24,268 nucleotides of DNA from Heteroruminococcus sp964370005 (GCA_964370005.1 CAYJGR010000032.1:1-24268), one strand, 5' to 3'. Shown: positions 14,481 through 23,479, numbered from the stretch's first letter. A program made the numbers and translations. The notes: generated by a model not told the origin, from the letters alone.

Positions 14481-14509
14481 TTGACTTTGAAGGCAAATGT
14501 AGGTATGCT
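14481..14509 (+). promoter_or_regulatory. Sigma-70 promoter of the sugar ABC operon
   Basis: TTGACT, a 17-base spacer, then TATGCT. The start near 14516 gives a leader of about 118 nt. Within it ATGCA and TGCAT (14533-14537 and 14545-14549) form an operator-like inverted repeat at about +18 to +34, and ACGAA/TTCGT overlaps it. Confidence 0.7.
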
Positions 14510-14633
14510 TTAGTAGAAAAAACCGACACAACATGCACGAAATATGCATTTGTTCGTTTTTTCGACAGTCAGTATGTGTTCTCTTAACAAAACCATAGAG
14601 GATACTAAAAACACAACATATGGAGGAATTAGC

Positions 14634-15728
14634 ATGAAACACAACACCGCACTTAGATTTGCCGCAATCGTTATGGCAATGTTACTGGTAGTTACCACAA
14701 TGGTGGCCTGTTCGACCGAGGGTGACCCCGCAGCAGAAGCACCCCCCGCTGCCGAGGGCACTGAAGAGGCACCTGCCGAGGACGGCGCTGCACCTTCGGA
14801 CAGAACTTATTACTTGGCATCTTCGCACCAGGCACACCCTTATTTTGCTGATTCGCACATCGGTCTGCGTTATGCCGCCGATTATTTTGGTGTAAACATC
14901 GTGGCTGTTGGCCCCGAGGGTTGGGACACAAGAGCACAGGCTGAGGCCATTGAGCAGACCATTGCTATGAACCCCGCCGGTATCATCACCAGAATGTGGG
15001 ATGAATCCCCCGCCGAGGCTGTAAAGGCTGCTATGGATGCCGGTATCCCCGTAATCCTGACCGAGACCCGCACCGATAACAACCCCGGACTTAGCTACAT
15101 AGGTCTTGATAACTACCAGAACGGCCGTGACACCGCTGCCGAGCTTGTAGAGCGTGCAGGCGACAGTGGCCGTGTAGTACTCATGGGCAACTGGGGCGCA
15201 TCCAACACCGACGCAAAGCTTGCAGGCGTTAAGGATTATCTTGCCGAGAACACCTCTTGGGAAATCGTAGCTGAGGTTGATGATAAGGCCGAGACCGCTG
15301 CCGCTATCGATGCCGCTACAAGCGTATTTAACAACTACACAGATATCGATGCCATCATCGGTCTTGATTCCTCGACCGGCACAGGCGTTTCGACTGCAAT
15401 GAGCGAGCTTGGTATTGAGCCCGGATCCTTGACTGTTGTTGTTCATGACCGTGAAGCTACCACCCTTGAGTTCATCGCAAGTGGTTATGTAACTGCTACA
15501 CTTATCAACAAGACTGCTGCCCAGGAATACATGGCTATTATGCTCATGGAAGATTGGAACAACGGTGGTATCAAGAATGTTCCCGTATCGGCTGATAACG
15601 CCGCCGCAGGCGTAAACCCCATGCCTGAGAATATGTACATGACAGGTGCTGTCATTGATGCCAGCAACGTTGATCTGTTCATGGCTGAGAACATCCCCAT
15701 GGTAGACACCGATCTTTACAACTACTAA
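14634..15728 (+). CDS. Sugar ABC transporter substrate-binding lipoprotein
   Basis: A 364-residue binding protein of the periplasmic-binding-protein family 4 (ribose/galactose/xylose type), which captures a sugar outside the membrane. The start at 14634 follows GGAGG. A hydrophobic signal ends in the lipobox TMVAC, so the mature protein is lipid-anchored at Cys26, followed by an acidic Ala/Pro/Glu linker to about residue 58. Type I binding-protein features follow: SSHQAHPYFADSHIG at the first strand-helix, DAGIPVILTETRTD, YIGLDNYQNGRDTAAEL, GRVVLMGNW and DAIIGLDSSTG. It is first in an operon with the ATPase, two permeases and a sugar kinase. A strong hairpin follows it and probably sets its message level above that of the membrane genes. 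The sugar cannot be read from the sequence. Confidence 0.93.
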   Translation: MKHNTALRFAAIVMAMLLVVTTMVACSTEGDPAAEAPPAAEGTEEAPAEDGAAPSDRTYYLASSHQAHPYFADSHIGLRYAADYFGVNIVAVGPEGWDTRAQAEAIEQTIAMNPAGIITRMWDESPAEAVKAAMDAGIPVILTETRTDNNPGLSYIGLDNYQNGRDTAAELVERAGDSGRVVLMGNWGASNTDAKLAGVKDYLAENTSWEIVAEVDDKAETAAAIDAATSVFNNYTDIDAIIGLDSSTGTGVSTAMSELGIEPGSLTVVVHDREATTLEFIASGYVTATLINKTAAQEYMAIMLMEDWNNGGIKNVPVSADNAAAGVNPMPENMYMTGAVIDASNVDLFMAENIPMVDTDLYNY

Positions 15729-15775
15729 GAAGTGGCCATAGATTGTCTACTGATGTGACAATTTAGGGCAAACAC

Positions 15776-15816
15776 CCCAAGGCTCGCATCATCGCTTCGG
15801 TGAGGCGAGCCTTGGG
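15776..15816 (+). other. Intercistronic hairpin after the binding-protein gene
   Basis: A perfect 12-bp stem CCCAAGGCTCGC/GCGAGCCTTGGG (15776-15787 with 15805-15816), with an inner CATC/GGTG stem. No T-run follows. In binding-protein operons such hairpins commonly protect the upstream message and partly block read-through, so that the binding protein is made in excess; that role is inferred here. Confidence 0.8.
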
Positions 15817-15866
15817 TGATAATAAGGCAAAACCATCCGCTATATTGCGGCAAATGGAGGTAAGTT

Positions 15867-17441
15867 ATGGCACACACACATGAGGGCATAAGTCAAGCGG
15901 TTATCACTCCGCCCATTTCTGCCGACGATTATCTACAAATAAAAGACCTGGCCAAATCTTACGGCATAGTAAAAGCGCTCAAGGGCGTCACATTTGGCAT
16001 AAGGAAGGGTGAGGTTCACACATTGCTGGGCGAGAACGGTGCCGGCAAATCCACCCTTGTAAAAATAATAATGGGTGAAGAAACCCCTGATCGTGGGCAA
16101 ATCACGATAAACCACCGAATAATAGAGCAGTACAACCCTTTGTATTCCCAAAGCTTTGGGATATCCATGGTGCATCAAGAGTTGGCTGTTTTTGAGAATA
16201 TGACCGTAGCCGAAAACATTTTCCCAAGCGGCGATTACCTCACAAAGTGGGGCACAGTCGACTGGACGACCCTAAACCGCAAGGCACAGGAGAGCATACA
16301 GGTGTTTGGCATGAACCTTGAGGCCACCCAGCGTATGAACTCTCTCACCCTCGCCCAACAGCAGATGGTCGAGATATTGCGCTGTATTTCGGGCGGGCAA
16401 GAACTAATATTGCTCGATGAACCCACCTCGGGTCTTAACAACGAGGAGGCCGACCGCCTTATGAGCGTTATACGCAAACTTTGTGCCGACGGCATCACGG
16501 TTATATACATATCCCACCGCATAAATGAGATTATGAGCATAAGCGACCGTATCACCGTCATGAAGGATGGCGAATACGTTTGCACATTCCAAAATGATGA
16601 TAACCTCACCGAGGATGACCTTGTGGGCAAGATGGTGGGTTATGAGCTATCGGAAAATCTTTACGCAAAAAAGCAGTTTGTCGATGCCTCGGGTAACCCT
16701 GTCATGTTTGGGGTCAAGGGGATGTCCAACAAAAAGGGCGTCACCGATGTGAATATAGGTTTACATGAGGGTGAGATTGTGGGTGTATTCGGCCTTGAGG
16801 GGTCGGGTTCGAACCAACTGTCCCGCATGTTGTACGGCCTGAGCGAGCGTGAGAGCGGCGAAGTATTTTTCAAGGGCGAAAAACTTCAAAAACTAACCCC
16901 CACCGCCCTCATAGAAAAAAAGATACTCTATCTAAACAACAACCGTAAAAAGGCGGGGCTTTTGCTGGATAGTCCGGCCTGTGATAACATGATACTGCCT
17001 GTGATGAAAGATATGTCAATGGGCGGTATACTCAATCGAAAAAAGATCGCCGACTATACCAATGAGTATATAGATACATTTTCGATTGTTATACCTTCGA
17101 TATATCAAAAACCCCGCAACCTCAGCGGTGGTAATCAACAAAAACTGATGTTGTCCATGTGTCTTGGCACAAAGCCCGAGATGTTTATAGTAAATGAGCC
17201 CACCCGTGGCATAGATGTAGGTGCAAAGGCCGAAATACATCGATTTTTGCTGGGGATATCAGGGGAGGGCGTGGGACTGCTGATATTCAGCTCAGAACTG
17301 CCCGAGCTTATGGCGCTGTGTGATCGCATACTCGTCATGAACCAAGGTCGTTTGGTGGGCGAGGTATGTGGGGATGATATAACCGAAGAAGCGGTGGTAG
17401 CATTGGCCGCCGGAAGTATTGAAAAAGGAGGTGCCCAATGA
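15867..17441 (+). CDS. Sugar ABC transporter ATPase with two nucleotide-binding domains (RbsA/MglA type)
   Basis: A 524-residue cytoplasmic ATPase that powers sugar import. The start at 15867 follows GGAGG. The first nucleotide-binding domain has Walker A GENGAGKST (55-63), a signature-like LTLAQQQMVEI (160-170) and Walker B LILLDEP (180-186). The second has the degenerate Walker A GLEGSGSNQL, the full signature LSGGNQQK and Walker B-like MFIVNEPTRGIDVG. This asymmetry is normal for the family: one site is thought to hydrolyse ATP and the other mainly to bind it. An N-terminal extension of about 22 residues precedes the first domain. The gene overlaps the first permease by 4 bases (ATGA), indicating translational coupling. 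Confidence 0.95.
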   Translation: MAHTHEGISQAVITPPISADDYLQIKDLAKSYGIVKALKGVTFGIRKGEVHTLLGENGAGKSTLVKIIMGEETPDRGQITINHRIIEQYNPLYSQSFGISMVHQELAVFENMTVAENIFPSGDYLTKWGTVDWTTLNRKAQESIQVFGMNLEATQRMNSLTLAQQQMVEILRCISGGQELILLDEPTSGLNNEEADRLMSVIRKLCADGITVIYISHRINEIMSISDRITVMKDGEYVCTFQNDDNLTEDDLVGKMVGYELSENLYAKKQFVDASGNPVMFGVKGMSNKKGVTDVNIGLHEGEIVGVFGLEGSGSNQLSRMLYGLSERESGEVFFKGEKLQKLTPTALIEKKILYLNNNRKKAGLLLDSPACDNMILPVMKDMSMGGILNRKKIADYTNEYIDTFSIVIPSIYQKPRNLSGGNQQKLMLSMCLGTKPEMFIVNEPTRGIDVGAKAEIHRFLLGISGEGVGLLIFSSELPELMALCDRILVMNQGRLVGEVCGDDITEEAVVALAAGSIEKGGAQ

Positions 17442-18418
17442 GTACAAAAACCGAAATTCAAACCACAAGTAGGCTACAAAAATCGCCGCTAAAGTTTGAC
17501 TCATTCACAATTGTAATATTGACAATAGTACTGTTTGCCTTTTTAGGACTTACGAGCACCACTTTTTTAAGTTATAACAATATATATTCACTGCTTTTTG
17601 GCACTTCATTTCAGTTTTTTGGCATAATAGGTTTTACCTATCTCATGATCATGGGTGAAATTGATTTGTCTGTCGGTTCGGTTTACGCCTTTGCAGGCAT
17701 GTTTGTGGGCTATCTTGTAATTGAAATGGATTTACCGCTCTGGCCTGCAATAATCTTTTCCCTTATCACATGCACATTATTCGGTGTCATTACAGGGCTT
17801 TTGGTCGTAAAACTGCGTCTTAACTCCATGATGGTGACCATCGCCACCATGACACTTATCCGAGGGCTTGCCTCCAACTGTGTCAAGAGTCTTTATGGGC
17901 TTACCTACCCCACAGATATGCGTGGGCTTGTGCGTCTAAATATCGGCAGTATACATCTCACAGTCATAGCCATGGTGGTTATAGCTGTGGTGCTCGAAAT
18001 ATTGCTCGGTCGCTCATCACTGTTTAAGAAAATGTATTATGTGGGCGAAAACCTTGAGACTGCACGTGTTTATGGCATAAAATCCGACCGCATAAAAATT
18101 GCAACATTTGCACTGTCGGCATTCACAGCGGCGGTGGGTGGTATACTTCTCAATGCCCGCGTGACCTACGCCGACACCGCTATAGGGCTTGGATTGGAGT
18201 TCCAGTTCCTCACAGCGGCTGTGCTGGGTGGGGCGAGTCTATACGGCGGCAAGGGCAGTATCCTGCGCTCCTGCATAGGGCTTATATTCCTTGCAGCTAT
18301 ACAAAACGGTATGGTCATATTCAACATTGAACCTTTGCTTCAGGATTTGATTGTCGGCGTGATTTTGATTGTGGCTGTATTTGCCGACACCCGCCTCAAC
18401 CGTATGAGCAAAGCTTAG
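17438..18418 (+). CDS. Sugar ABC transporter permease (RbsC type), first
   Basis: A 326-residue integral membrane protein of the BPD_transp_2 family, one half of the sugar channel. It begins in the 4-base overlap with the ATPase stop codon, behind AAAGGAGGTG. About eight to ten hydrophobic segments are visible, with the family motif GEIDLSVGSVYAFAG after the second or third and the C-terminal GGASLYGGKGS loop. It differs clearly from the second permease, so the channel is probably a heterodimer. The 11-base gap to the next gene keeps the pair in one transcript. Confidence 0.94.
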   Translation: MSTKTEIQTTSRLQKSPLKFDSFTIVILTIVLFAFLGLTSTTFLSYNNIYSLLFGTSFQFFGIIGFTYLMIMGEIDLSVGSVYAFAGMFVGYLVIEMDLPLWPAIIFSLITCTLFGVITGLLVVKLRLNSMMVTIATMTLIRGLASNCVKSLYGLTYPTDMRGLVRLNIGSIHLTVIAMVVIAVVLEILLGRSSLFKKMYYVGENLETARVYGIKSDRIKIATFALSAFTAAVGGILLNARVTYADTAIGLGLEFQFLTAAVLGGASLYGGKGSILRSCIGLIFLAAIQNGMVIFNIEPLLQDLIVGVILIVAVFADTRLNRMSKA

Positions 18419-18429
18419 GGAGGAACGAT

Positions 18430-19398
18430 ATGAAACAGTTAGCCGAAAAATTTCTTAAAACAAACGGTGCTGTATCGGCACTTTTGGCTCTAACGCTCTT
18501 TGCGATACTGGCAATCAGCAGTCCTTACTTTTTTTCAGAATACAACTTAAATTCCCTTCAAACCTCTATCGCCCCCTATGCTATAATGTGTATCGGTATG
18601 GTAGTACTGCTTATAAGCGGTGTGTTTGATATGTCGGTGGGATCGGTCATGTGCTTGGGTGGACTTGTGTCGGCCATATGCCTAAACCAAGGCTATAACA
18701 CCTTTATTGCAATACTTTTAGGCCTTGCAAGCGGTGCGCTTGTGGGACTTATCAACGGTTTTTTGGTCGAGATAGCAGGGGTTAACGCCCTTATAACCAC
18801 CATAGGCATGATGTATATTGTTCGTGCCATCTGTGAGGTTGTCCTTGTGGGCGGAAGTGGGTTTACCGACTTCCCCGACGCTTTTCTCATGTTGGGGCGC
18901 AGTCGCTTTGTTGGGGTATATCTCATGTTCTGGCTTATGTTGGCCTTGGTCGCTGTTTTTACCCTGTATCTTCGCAATAATCCGGGTGGCCGTCGTCTGT
19001 ATTACATAGGCGGTAACCCCTCTGCCGCCCGCCTTATGGGTATAAAAATTAAAAAAATACGCATGTTGGCCTTTGTGCTCAGCGGTACTATGGCCTCGCT
19101 GGCCGGCATACTTGTCACTGCACGCTCGGGAACAGCCAATCGCTACACAGGTGTGGATGCCCATATGGATATCATCATAGCCTGTATTATCGGTGGTGCG
19201 TCGCTGGCAGGTGGGCAAGGCTCGGTCGTGGGTGCACTGCTCGGTATGATATTTATGGTACTCATGTCCAATGCCTTTAATCTATTTGAGGTGGCACCCC
19301 AATGGCAGAGCATCACCGTGGGTCTTATACTGCTGGTTGTAATCGTAGTGGATGGATATGTTTCACTGAGCAAAGCCAAGCGTTTGGGCAAAATATAA
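18430..19398 (+). CDS. Sugar ABC transporter permease (RbsC type), second
   Basis: A 322-residue integral membrane protein of the same family as its neighbour, starting behind GGAGG. Conserved features are GVFDMSVGSVMCLGG, NALITTIGMMYIVR, GGNPSAARLMGI (the loop thought to contact the ATPase) and GGASLAGGQGSVVGA. Many sugar importers of this class use a permease homodimer; two different permease genes in tandem, as here, also occur widely. It is followed 16 bases later by the kinase gene. Confidence 0.94.
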   Translation: MKQLAEKFLKTNGAVSALLALTLFAILAISSPYFFSEYNLNSLQTSIAPYAIMCIGMVVLLISGVFDMSVGSVMCLGGLVSAICLNQGYNTFIAILLGLASGALVGLINGFLVEIAGVNALITTIGMMYIVRAICEVVLVGGSGFTDFPDAFLMLGRSRFVGVYLMFWLMLALVAVFTLYLRNNPGGRRLYYIGGNPSAARLMGIKIKKIRMLAFVLSGTMASLAGILVTARSGTANRYTGVDAHMDIIIACIIGGASLAGGQGSVVGALLGMIFMVLMSNAFNLFEVAPQWQSITVGLILLVVIVVDGYVSLSKAKRLGKI

Positions 19399-19414
19399 AT
19401 AGGGAGGTAGTGTA

Positions 19415-20923
19415 ATGGCAAAATATTTGATGGGAATAGACAATGGAAGCACCGTTGTCAAGGCCGCTATTTTCGACCTCGAGGGCAATGAGCTTGGCGT
19501 GTGTGGCATGACAGCCGAAATAGACTCCCCCCACCCGGGTTGGTACGAGAGAGACGCACAAACCCTTTGGCAAGCAAACTTGGACGCCATGGCCGGAGCG
19601 ATAAAGTCGGCCGGCATATCGGGTGAAGAGGTCTTGGGCATATCCATAACAGGACATGGCAATGGAGCACACCTCCTTGATGCCCAGGGCAATGCGGTGC
19701 GACCTATAATAGAAGGCTCTGATTCGAGAGCGCTTGAACTCGTAAACACTCTTGAAAATGAGGGGTATTATGAGAATGTTCACCCTCAGAATATGCAGGC
19801 GCTTTGGCCGGCTTTGTCAGCAGTGGTCATGCGTTGGCTCAAAGAGAATGAGCCTGAAAATTACGCAAAAATAAAATATTTTTTCAACGTCCACGATTAT
19901 ATTCGTTTTTGCATGACCGGCCAGGCCTATTGCGAAATCAGCACAATATCCGGCACAGGGCTTATAGATACGGCAAAGCGTAGAATAGACCGCAGTATGC
20001 TCGAAAAAATGGGCATAGGAGAAGTGGCCGATATGCTTTCCCCACTTATCGGTTCTTTTGATTTGGCCGGAACGCTTACCGCCGATGTGGCCGAGAAAGT
20101 GGGCTTGGAGGCAGGCACACCGGTATTTGCCGGATGTTACGACATCGCCGCCGCAGGGCTGGCCACAGGTTCGGTCGATGAATCCCGCATATGTGTGATA
20201 TCGGGCACATGGGCCAACAATCAGTACATAGCCACAAAGCCTGTATTGTCCCGAGATTTCTTTTCTACCACCATTTTCTCCCGACCGGGCTACTATTTGA
20301 TGCTTGAGGGTTCGCCCACATCGGCCTCAAACCTTGAATGGTTTGTCAGGGAGTTTCTGGCCGAGGAAAAGAAACAGGCGAAGGCACAAGGGGTAAGCGT
20401 CTATGACGTATGCAACCGAGCTGTCGAGAATACAAATCCACAGGATAGCGACCTTATATTCCTGCCGTTTTTGTACGGTAGCAATGTAAATCCCTTGGCA
20501 AAATCCACCCTTATCGGTATGCAGGGGTGGCACAAGCGGGAACATGTGATCAGAGCTATATATGAGGGGATTTGTTTTTCGCATCGTTTCCACATAGAAC
20601 GCCTGCTCAAACATTTAAAACCACCCGAGGCCGCCAGGATTGCAGGCGGTGGTGCAAAAAGTGGGCAGTGGGCACAGATGTTTGCCGATGTGTTGGGGAT
20701 GCCTATGGAGATACCTATGGTCAGTGAGCTGGGCACACTCGGTGCCGCCATGTGTGCCGCTATAGGTATGAGGATTTTCGCCGATACAAGCGCCGCCGTG
20801 ACCGCCATGGTCAAGACCGGCGACACGGTCACCCCCTCCTATTCCGATAAAATGATTTATGACCAAAAGTATGCAAACTACCTCAGAGCGATAGAGGCAT
20901 TGGACAGCTTTTGGACAAATTAG
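19415..20923 (+). CDS. FGGY-family carbohydrate kinase, L-xylulokinase-like
   Basis: A 502-residue cytoplasmic sugar kinase. The start at 19415 follows GGGAGG. The N-terminal ATPase fold opens with MGIDNGSTVVKAAIFD (6-21); HPGWYERDAQTLW (40-52) and NVHDYIRFCMTG (158-169) are family features; Asp243 in GCYDIAAAG is the likely catalytic base; SGTWA (263-267), EGSPTSASNLEW, FLPFLYGSNVNP, IYEGICFSH and AGGGAKSGQW follow. From memory, several of these (HDYxRxCxTG, GTWA, SPTSxxNLEW, FLPFLYGSN, EGxxFSH) match E. coli LyxK, which phosphorylates L-xylulose and 3-keto-L-gulonate, better than xylulokinase or glycerol kinase. It is the last gene of the operon, so the imported or derived sugar is phosphorylated here; no epimerase, isomerase or aldolase follows. 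The exact substrate is uncertain. Confidence 0.9.
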   Translation: MAKYLMGIDNGSTVVKAAIFDLEGNELGVCGMTAEIDSPHPGWYERDAQTLWQANLDAMAGAIKSAGISGEEVLGISITGHGNGAHLLDAQGNAVRPIIEGSDSRALELVNTLENEGYYENVHPQNMQALWPALSAVVMRWLKENEPENYAKIKYFFNVHDYIRFCMTGQAYCEISTISGTGLIDTAKRRIDRSMLEKMGIGEVADMLSPLIGSFDLAGTLTADVAEKVGLEAGTPVFAGCYDIAAAGLATGSVDESRICVISGTWANNQYIATKPVLSRDFFSTTIFSRPGYYLMLEGSPTSASNLEWFVREFLAEEKKQAKAQGVSVYDVCNRAVENTNPQDSDLIFLPFLYGSNVNPLAKSTLIGMQGWHKREHVIRAIYEGICFSHRFHIERLLKHLKPPEAARIAGGGAKSGQWAQMFADVLGMPMEIPMVSELGTLGAAMCAAIGMRIFADTSAAVTAMVKTGDTVTPSYSDKMIYDQKYANYLRAIEALDSFWTN

Positions 20924-20945
20924 AATTTTTAGAGGCAATAATAAA

Positions 20946-20984
20946 TTAAGGTCAAGGACATCACACCGATGCCCTTGACCTTTG
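20946..20984. terminator. Probable bidirectional terminator between kinase and EamA genes
   Basis: A 10-bp stem AAGGTCAAGG/CCTTGACCTT (20948-20957 with 20973-20982) plus an inner CATC/GATG stem. It lies between two convergent genes. T-runs are weak on both sides (TTTGCACT on plus, TTAATTTATT on minus). Confidence 0.65.
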
Positions 20985-21001
20985 CACTAAGTGACTACCC
21001 C

Positions 21002-22020
21002 TTAACTCCTAACAGTCTTCTTAGGCCATTGCGCCAGAATTACCGCCGCAAAGACCAGTGCGCATCCGAGCAGTTCTCGGTGGCTTAGCCCCTCCCGCAG
21101 TAGTATCCAACCGGCCAACACCGCAAATACCGATTCCAAACTCAGCAGTAGTGAAGCGAGGGTGGGGTCGGTGTCCTTTTGTGCTACGATTTGCAGGGTA
21201 TAGGCCACGCCGCTGGACATAACGCCGGTGTAGAGTATCGGCATGGCGGCCGAGAGTATGGCTGAAAATGAGGGGGTTTCAAATATAAACATAGGTATGG
21301 ACGAAAGCACAGCGCAGACAAAAAATTGTATGCAGGACATGCGCACGCCATCCACCTTGGGGGAGAAGTGATCTATGACCAGGATATGCACGGCAAAGCC
21401 CACGGCGCATATGAGCACCAAGAGGTCACCAAGCGAGATACTAAAACCCTCGGTGATACACAGTAGATACATACCGATTACGGCAAGTCCTACACCACCC
21501 CAAACCAGAGCCCCCACTTTTTTACCGAGGAAAATGCCAAGTAGGGGAACTATTACTATATAAAGAGCTGTGATAAATCCTGCTTTGCCTACAGTGGTAT
21601 TGGCCACACCTATTTGCTGAAAACCACTGCTTACCGCCAGAGCTATACCACAACATAGGCCACCGATTAGTAGTATATGGCGGGAGGCTTTATCCTTTGG
21701 GGGTGATGACACATGGGTTTTGTCACGAAATAATATAACCGGCAGAAGTGCCACCCCACCCAGTACCGAGCGAGCGGTGTTAAATGTGNNNNNNNNNNNN
21801 NNNNNNNNNNNNNNNNNNNNNNNNNNNNNNNNNNNNNNNNNNNNNNNNNNNNNNNNNNNNNNNNNNNNNNNNNNNNNNNNNNNNNNNNTACCGAGCGAGC
21901 GGTGTTAAATGTGAAGGGGCCGACATAATCCATCCCAACACTTTGGGCGACAAAGGCGGCCCCCCAAATAAGTGCGGTGGTAAGTAGCATTAAATTGCCT
22001 TTTAAGGCGTTTTTGTTCAT
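21002..22020 (-). CDS. EamA/DMT-superfamily transporter, interrupted by an assembly gap
   Basis: A drug/metabolite-transporter family membrane protein with EamA repeats. The start at 22020 has GGAG eight bases upstream. As printed the frame breaks at the 100-N gap. The two gap flanks are identical over 25 bases; if they are one sequence counted twice, the frame closes without a break: FNTARSV (44 residues from the start) runs into LGGVALLPVILFRD, as expected in EamA proteins, giving a protein of about 297 residues, the usual family length, with about ten membrane segments. N-terminal ALIWGAAFVAQ and later GVMSSGVAYTLQIVAQ are typical of the two repeats. The substrate is unknown; family members export amino acids or other metabolites. 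It is convergent with the sugar operon and divergent from pgk. Confidence 0.88.
21764..21913. other. Assembly gap of 100 Ns with identical 25-bp flanks
   Basis: The Ns fill 21789-21888. Bases 21764-21788 and 21889-21913 are the same 25-mer (beginning TACCGAGCGAGC and ending TTAAATGTG), each directly against the gap. This is what is left when two contigs that overlap by 25 bases are scaffolded without merging. The true distance is probably minus 25 bases, not 100. Confidence 0.92.
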
Positions 22021-22176
22021 TATTGGCGCTCCTTATGGCATAAAATGTAAAAACTTTTCCCAGTATATCAAAATGAGGTGGTGTTGTAAAGCGCCAATTT
22101 GTTACCAGACAAAAAATATAAACAAAATACAAATGGAAAAATTGTGTTTTTTTGCCAATAAAATTGCCTGCAGTAC

Positions 22177-22205
22177 TTGCAAAAAGATGTCGTTTGATTT
22201 AGAAT
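22177..22205 (+). promoter_or_regulatory. Sigma-70 promoter of pgk
   Basis: TTGCAA, a 17-base spacer, then TAGAAT; the predicted start near 22212 is about 46 bases before the ATG at 22258. Confidence 0.7.
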
Positions 22206-22257
22206 ATAGTAGGTTATGTACTATTATTTATCATTGCTTAGAAAGGAAGAATAAAAA

Positions 22258-23469
22258 ATGGCTGCTCTTAATAAGAAGACCGTAGAAGATTTGAAAGTTA
22301 CCGGCAAAAAAGTGCTGGTGAGATGTGACTTTAACGTACCTATGAAAGATGGGGTTATCACAGATGAAAACCGTATTGTGGGCGCACTGCCCACCATCAA
22401 ATATCTGATGCAAAACGGCGCAAAAGTTATACTGTGTTCCCACTTTGGCAAACCTAAAAACGGCCCCGAGGAGAAGTTCTCCCTCGCCCCTGTGGCTGTG
22501 GCACTCGCAAAACACCTCGGCTGTGAGGTCGCATTTGCAAACGATGACAATGTTGTGGGCGACAATGCAAAAGCCATGTCGGCCACTCTCAAGGATGGCG
22601 ATGTGATGCTACTGCAAAACACCCGCTTCCGCCCCGAGGAGACCAAAAACGGTGAAAGCTTCAGCAAAGATCTTGCAGGTCTTGCCGAAGTTTATGTAAA
22701 TGATGCTTTTGGTTCGGCTCACCGTGCCCACTGCTCGACTGCCGGCGTAACCGACTTTATCAAAGAAAGCGCTGTGGGTTATCTCATGCAAAAAGAAATT
22801 GCCTATCTCGGCAATGCCGTTGAAGATCCCGAGCGCCCCTTTGTGGCAATTTTGGGCGGTGCAAAGGTGGCCGACAAGCTGTCTGTTATAGACAACCTGC
22901 TGACCAAGGTTGATACCCTTATCATCGGTGGCGGTATGGCTTACACATTCTTGGCCGCCAAGGGCTACGGTGTAGGTAGCTCACTACTTGACAGCGAGAA
23001 AATCGACTACTGCAAGGACATGATGAAAAAGGCCGAGGAGAAGGGCGTAAAACTTTTACTGCCGGTCGATGTTGTGGTAGCCGACTCTTTCCCCAACCCC
23101 ATTGATGCCACCATCGAGGTGCAGAATGTTATGGGTGACAAAATCCCCGAGGGTAAAATGGGTCTGGATATCGGTGCTAAGAGTTGTGGGCAATTTGCCG
23201 ATGCTGTAAAGACTGCAAAAACTGTAGTGTGGAACGGCCCCATGGGTGTGTTTGAGAACCCTGTGCTTGCTAAGGGTACAATCGCTGTGGCCGAGGCTCT
23301 GGCCGCTACCGATGCCACCACAATTATAGGCGGTGGCGACAGTGCCGCTGCTATCGCACAGCTCGGTTTTGCCGACAAGGTGAGCCACATCTCGACAGGT
23401 GGCGGTGCCTCCCTTGAATACCTTGAGGGCAAAGTGCTCCCCGGTATCGCCTGCATCAACGATAAGTAA
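22258..23469 (+). CDS. pgk: Phosphoglycerate kinase
   Basis: A 403-residue glycolytic enzyme that transfers the acyl phosphate of 1,3-bisphosphoglycerate to ADP. The start follows AAAGGAAG. N-domain substrate residues are present: VRCDFNVPMKDG, then DENRIVGALPTI, CSHFGKPK (usually SHLGRPKG, here with conservative changes) and QNTRFRPEE, followed by FVNDAFG-like YVNDAFGSAHRAHCS. The C-domain has ILGGAKVADK, GGGMAYTFLAAKG, VWNGPMGVFE and the nucleotide-binding GGGDSAAA followed by HISTGGGASLEYLEGK. Length is normal. It stands alone between a promoter and a terminator, not in the gap-pgk-tpi cluster common in Firmicutes. Confidence 0.98.
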   Translation: MAALNKKTVEDLKVTGKKVLVRCDFNVPMKDGVITDENRIVGALPTIKYLMQNGAKVILCSHFGKPKNGPEEKFSLAPVAVALAKHLGCEVAFANDDNVVGDNAKAMSATLKDGDVMLLQNTRFRPEETKNGESFSKDLAGLAEVYVNDAFGSAHRAHCSTAGVTDFIKESAVGYLMQKEIAYLGNAVEDPERPFVAILGGAKVADKLSVIDNLLTKVDTLIIGGGMAYTFLAAKGYGVGSSLLDSEKIDYCKDMMKKAEEKGVKLLLPVDVVVADSFPNPIDATIEVQNVMGDKIPEGKMGLDIGAKSCGQFADAVKTAKTVVWNGPMGVFENPVLAKGTIAVAEALAATDATTIIGGGDSAAAIAQLGFADKVSHISTGGGASLEYLEGKVLPGIACINDK

Positions 23470-23479
23470 TTAAGCTCTG

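Noticed and set aside
14682..15446. Minus-strand open frame of 254 codons opposite the binding-protein gene
   Set aside because: It is low-complexity and Gly/Cys-rich, as expected from the reverse of a GC-biased gene. The plus-strand lipoprotein is unmistakable.
21667..22020. A short separate gene from 22020 running through the N gap, and another starting at 21754
   Set aside because: Both are products of the artificial gap. The two halves join in frame once the duplicated 25 bases are merged.
22432..22470. Phosphoglycerate kinase with altered substrate motif (HFGKPK in place of HLGRPK)
   Set aside because: The changes are conservative and all other motifs are intact; this is normal variation.
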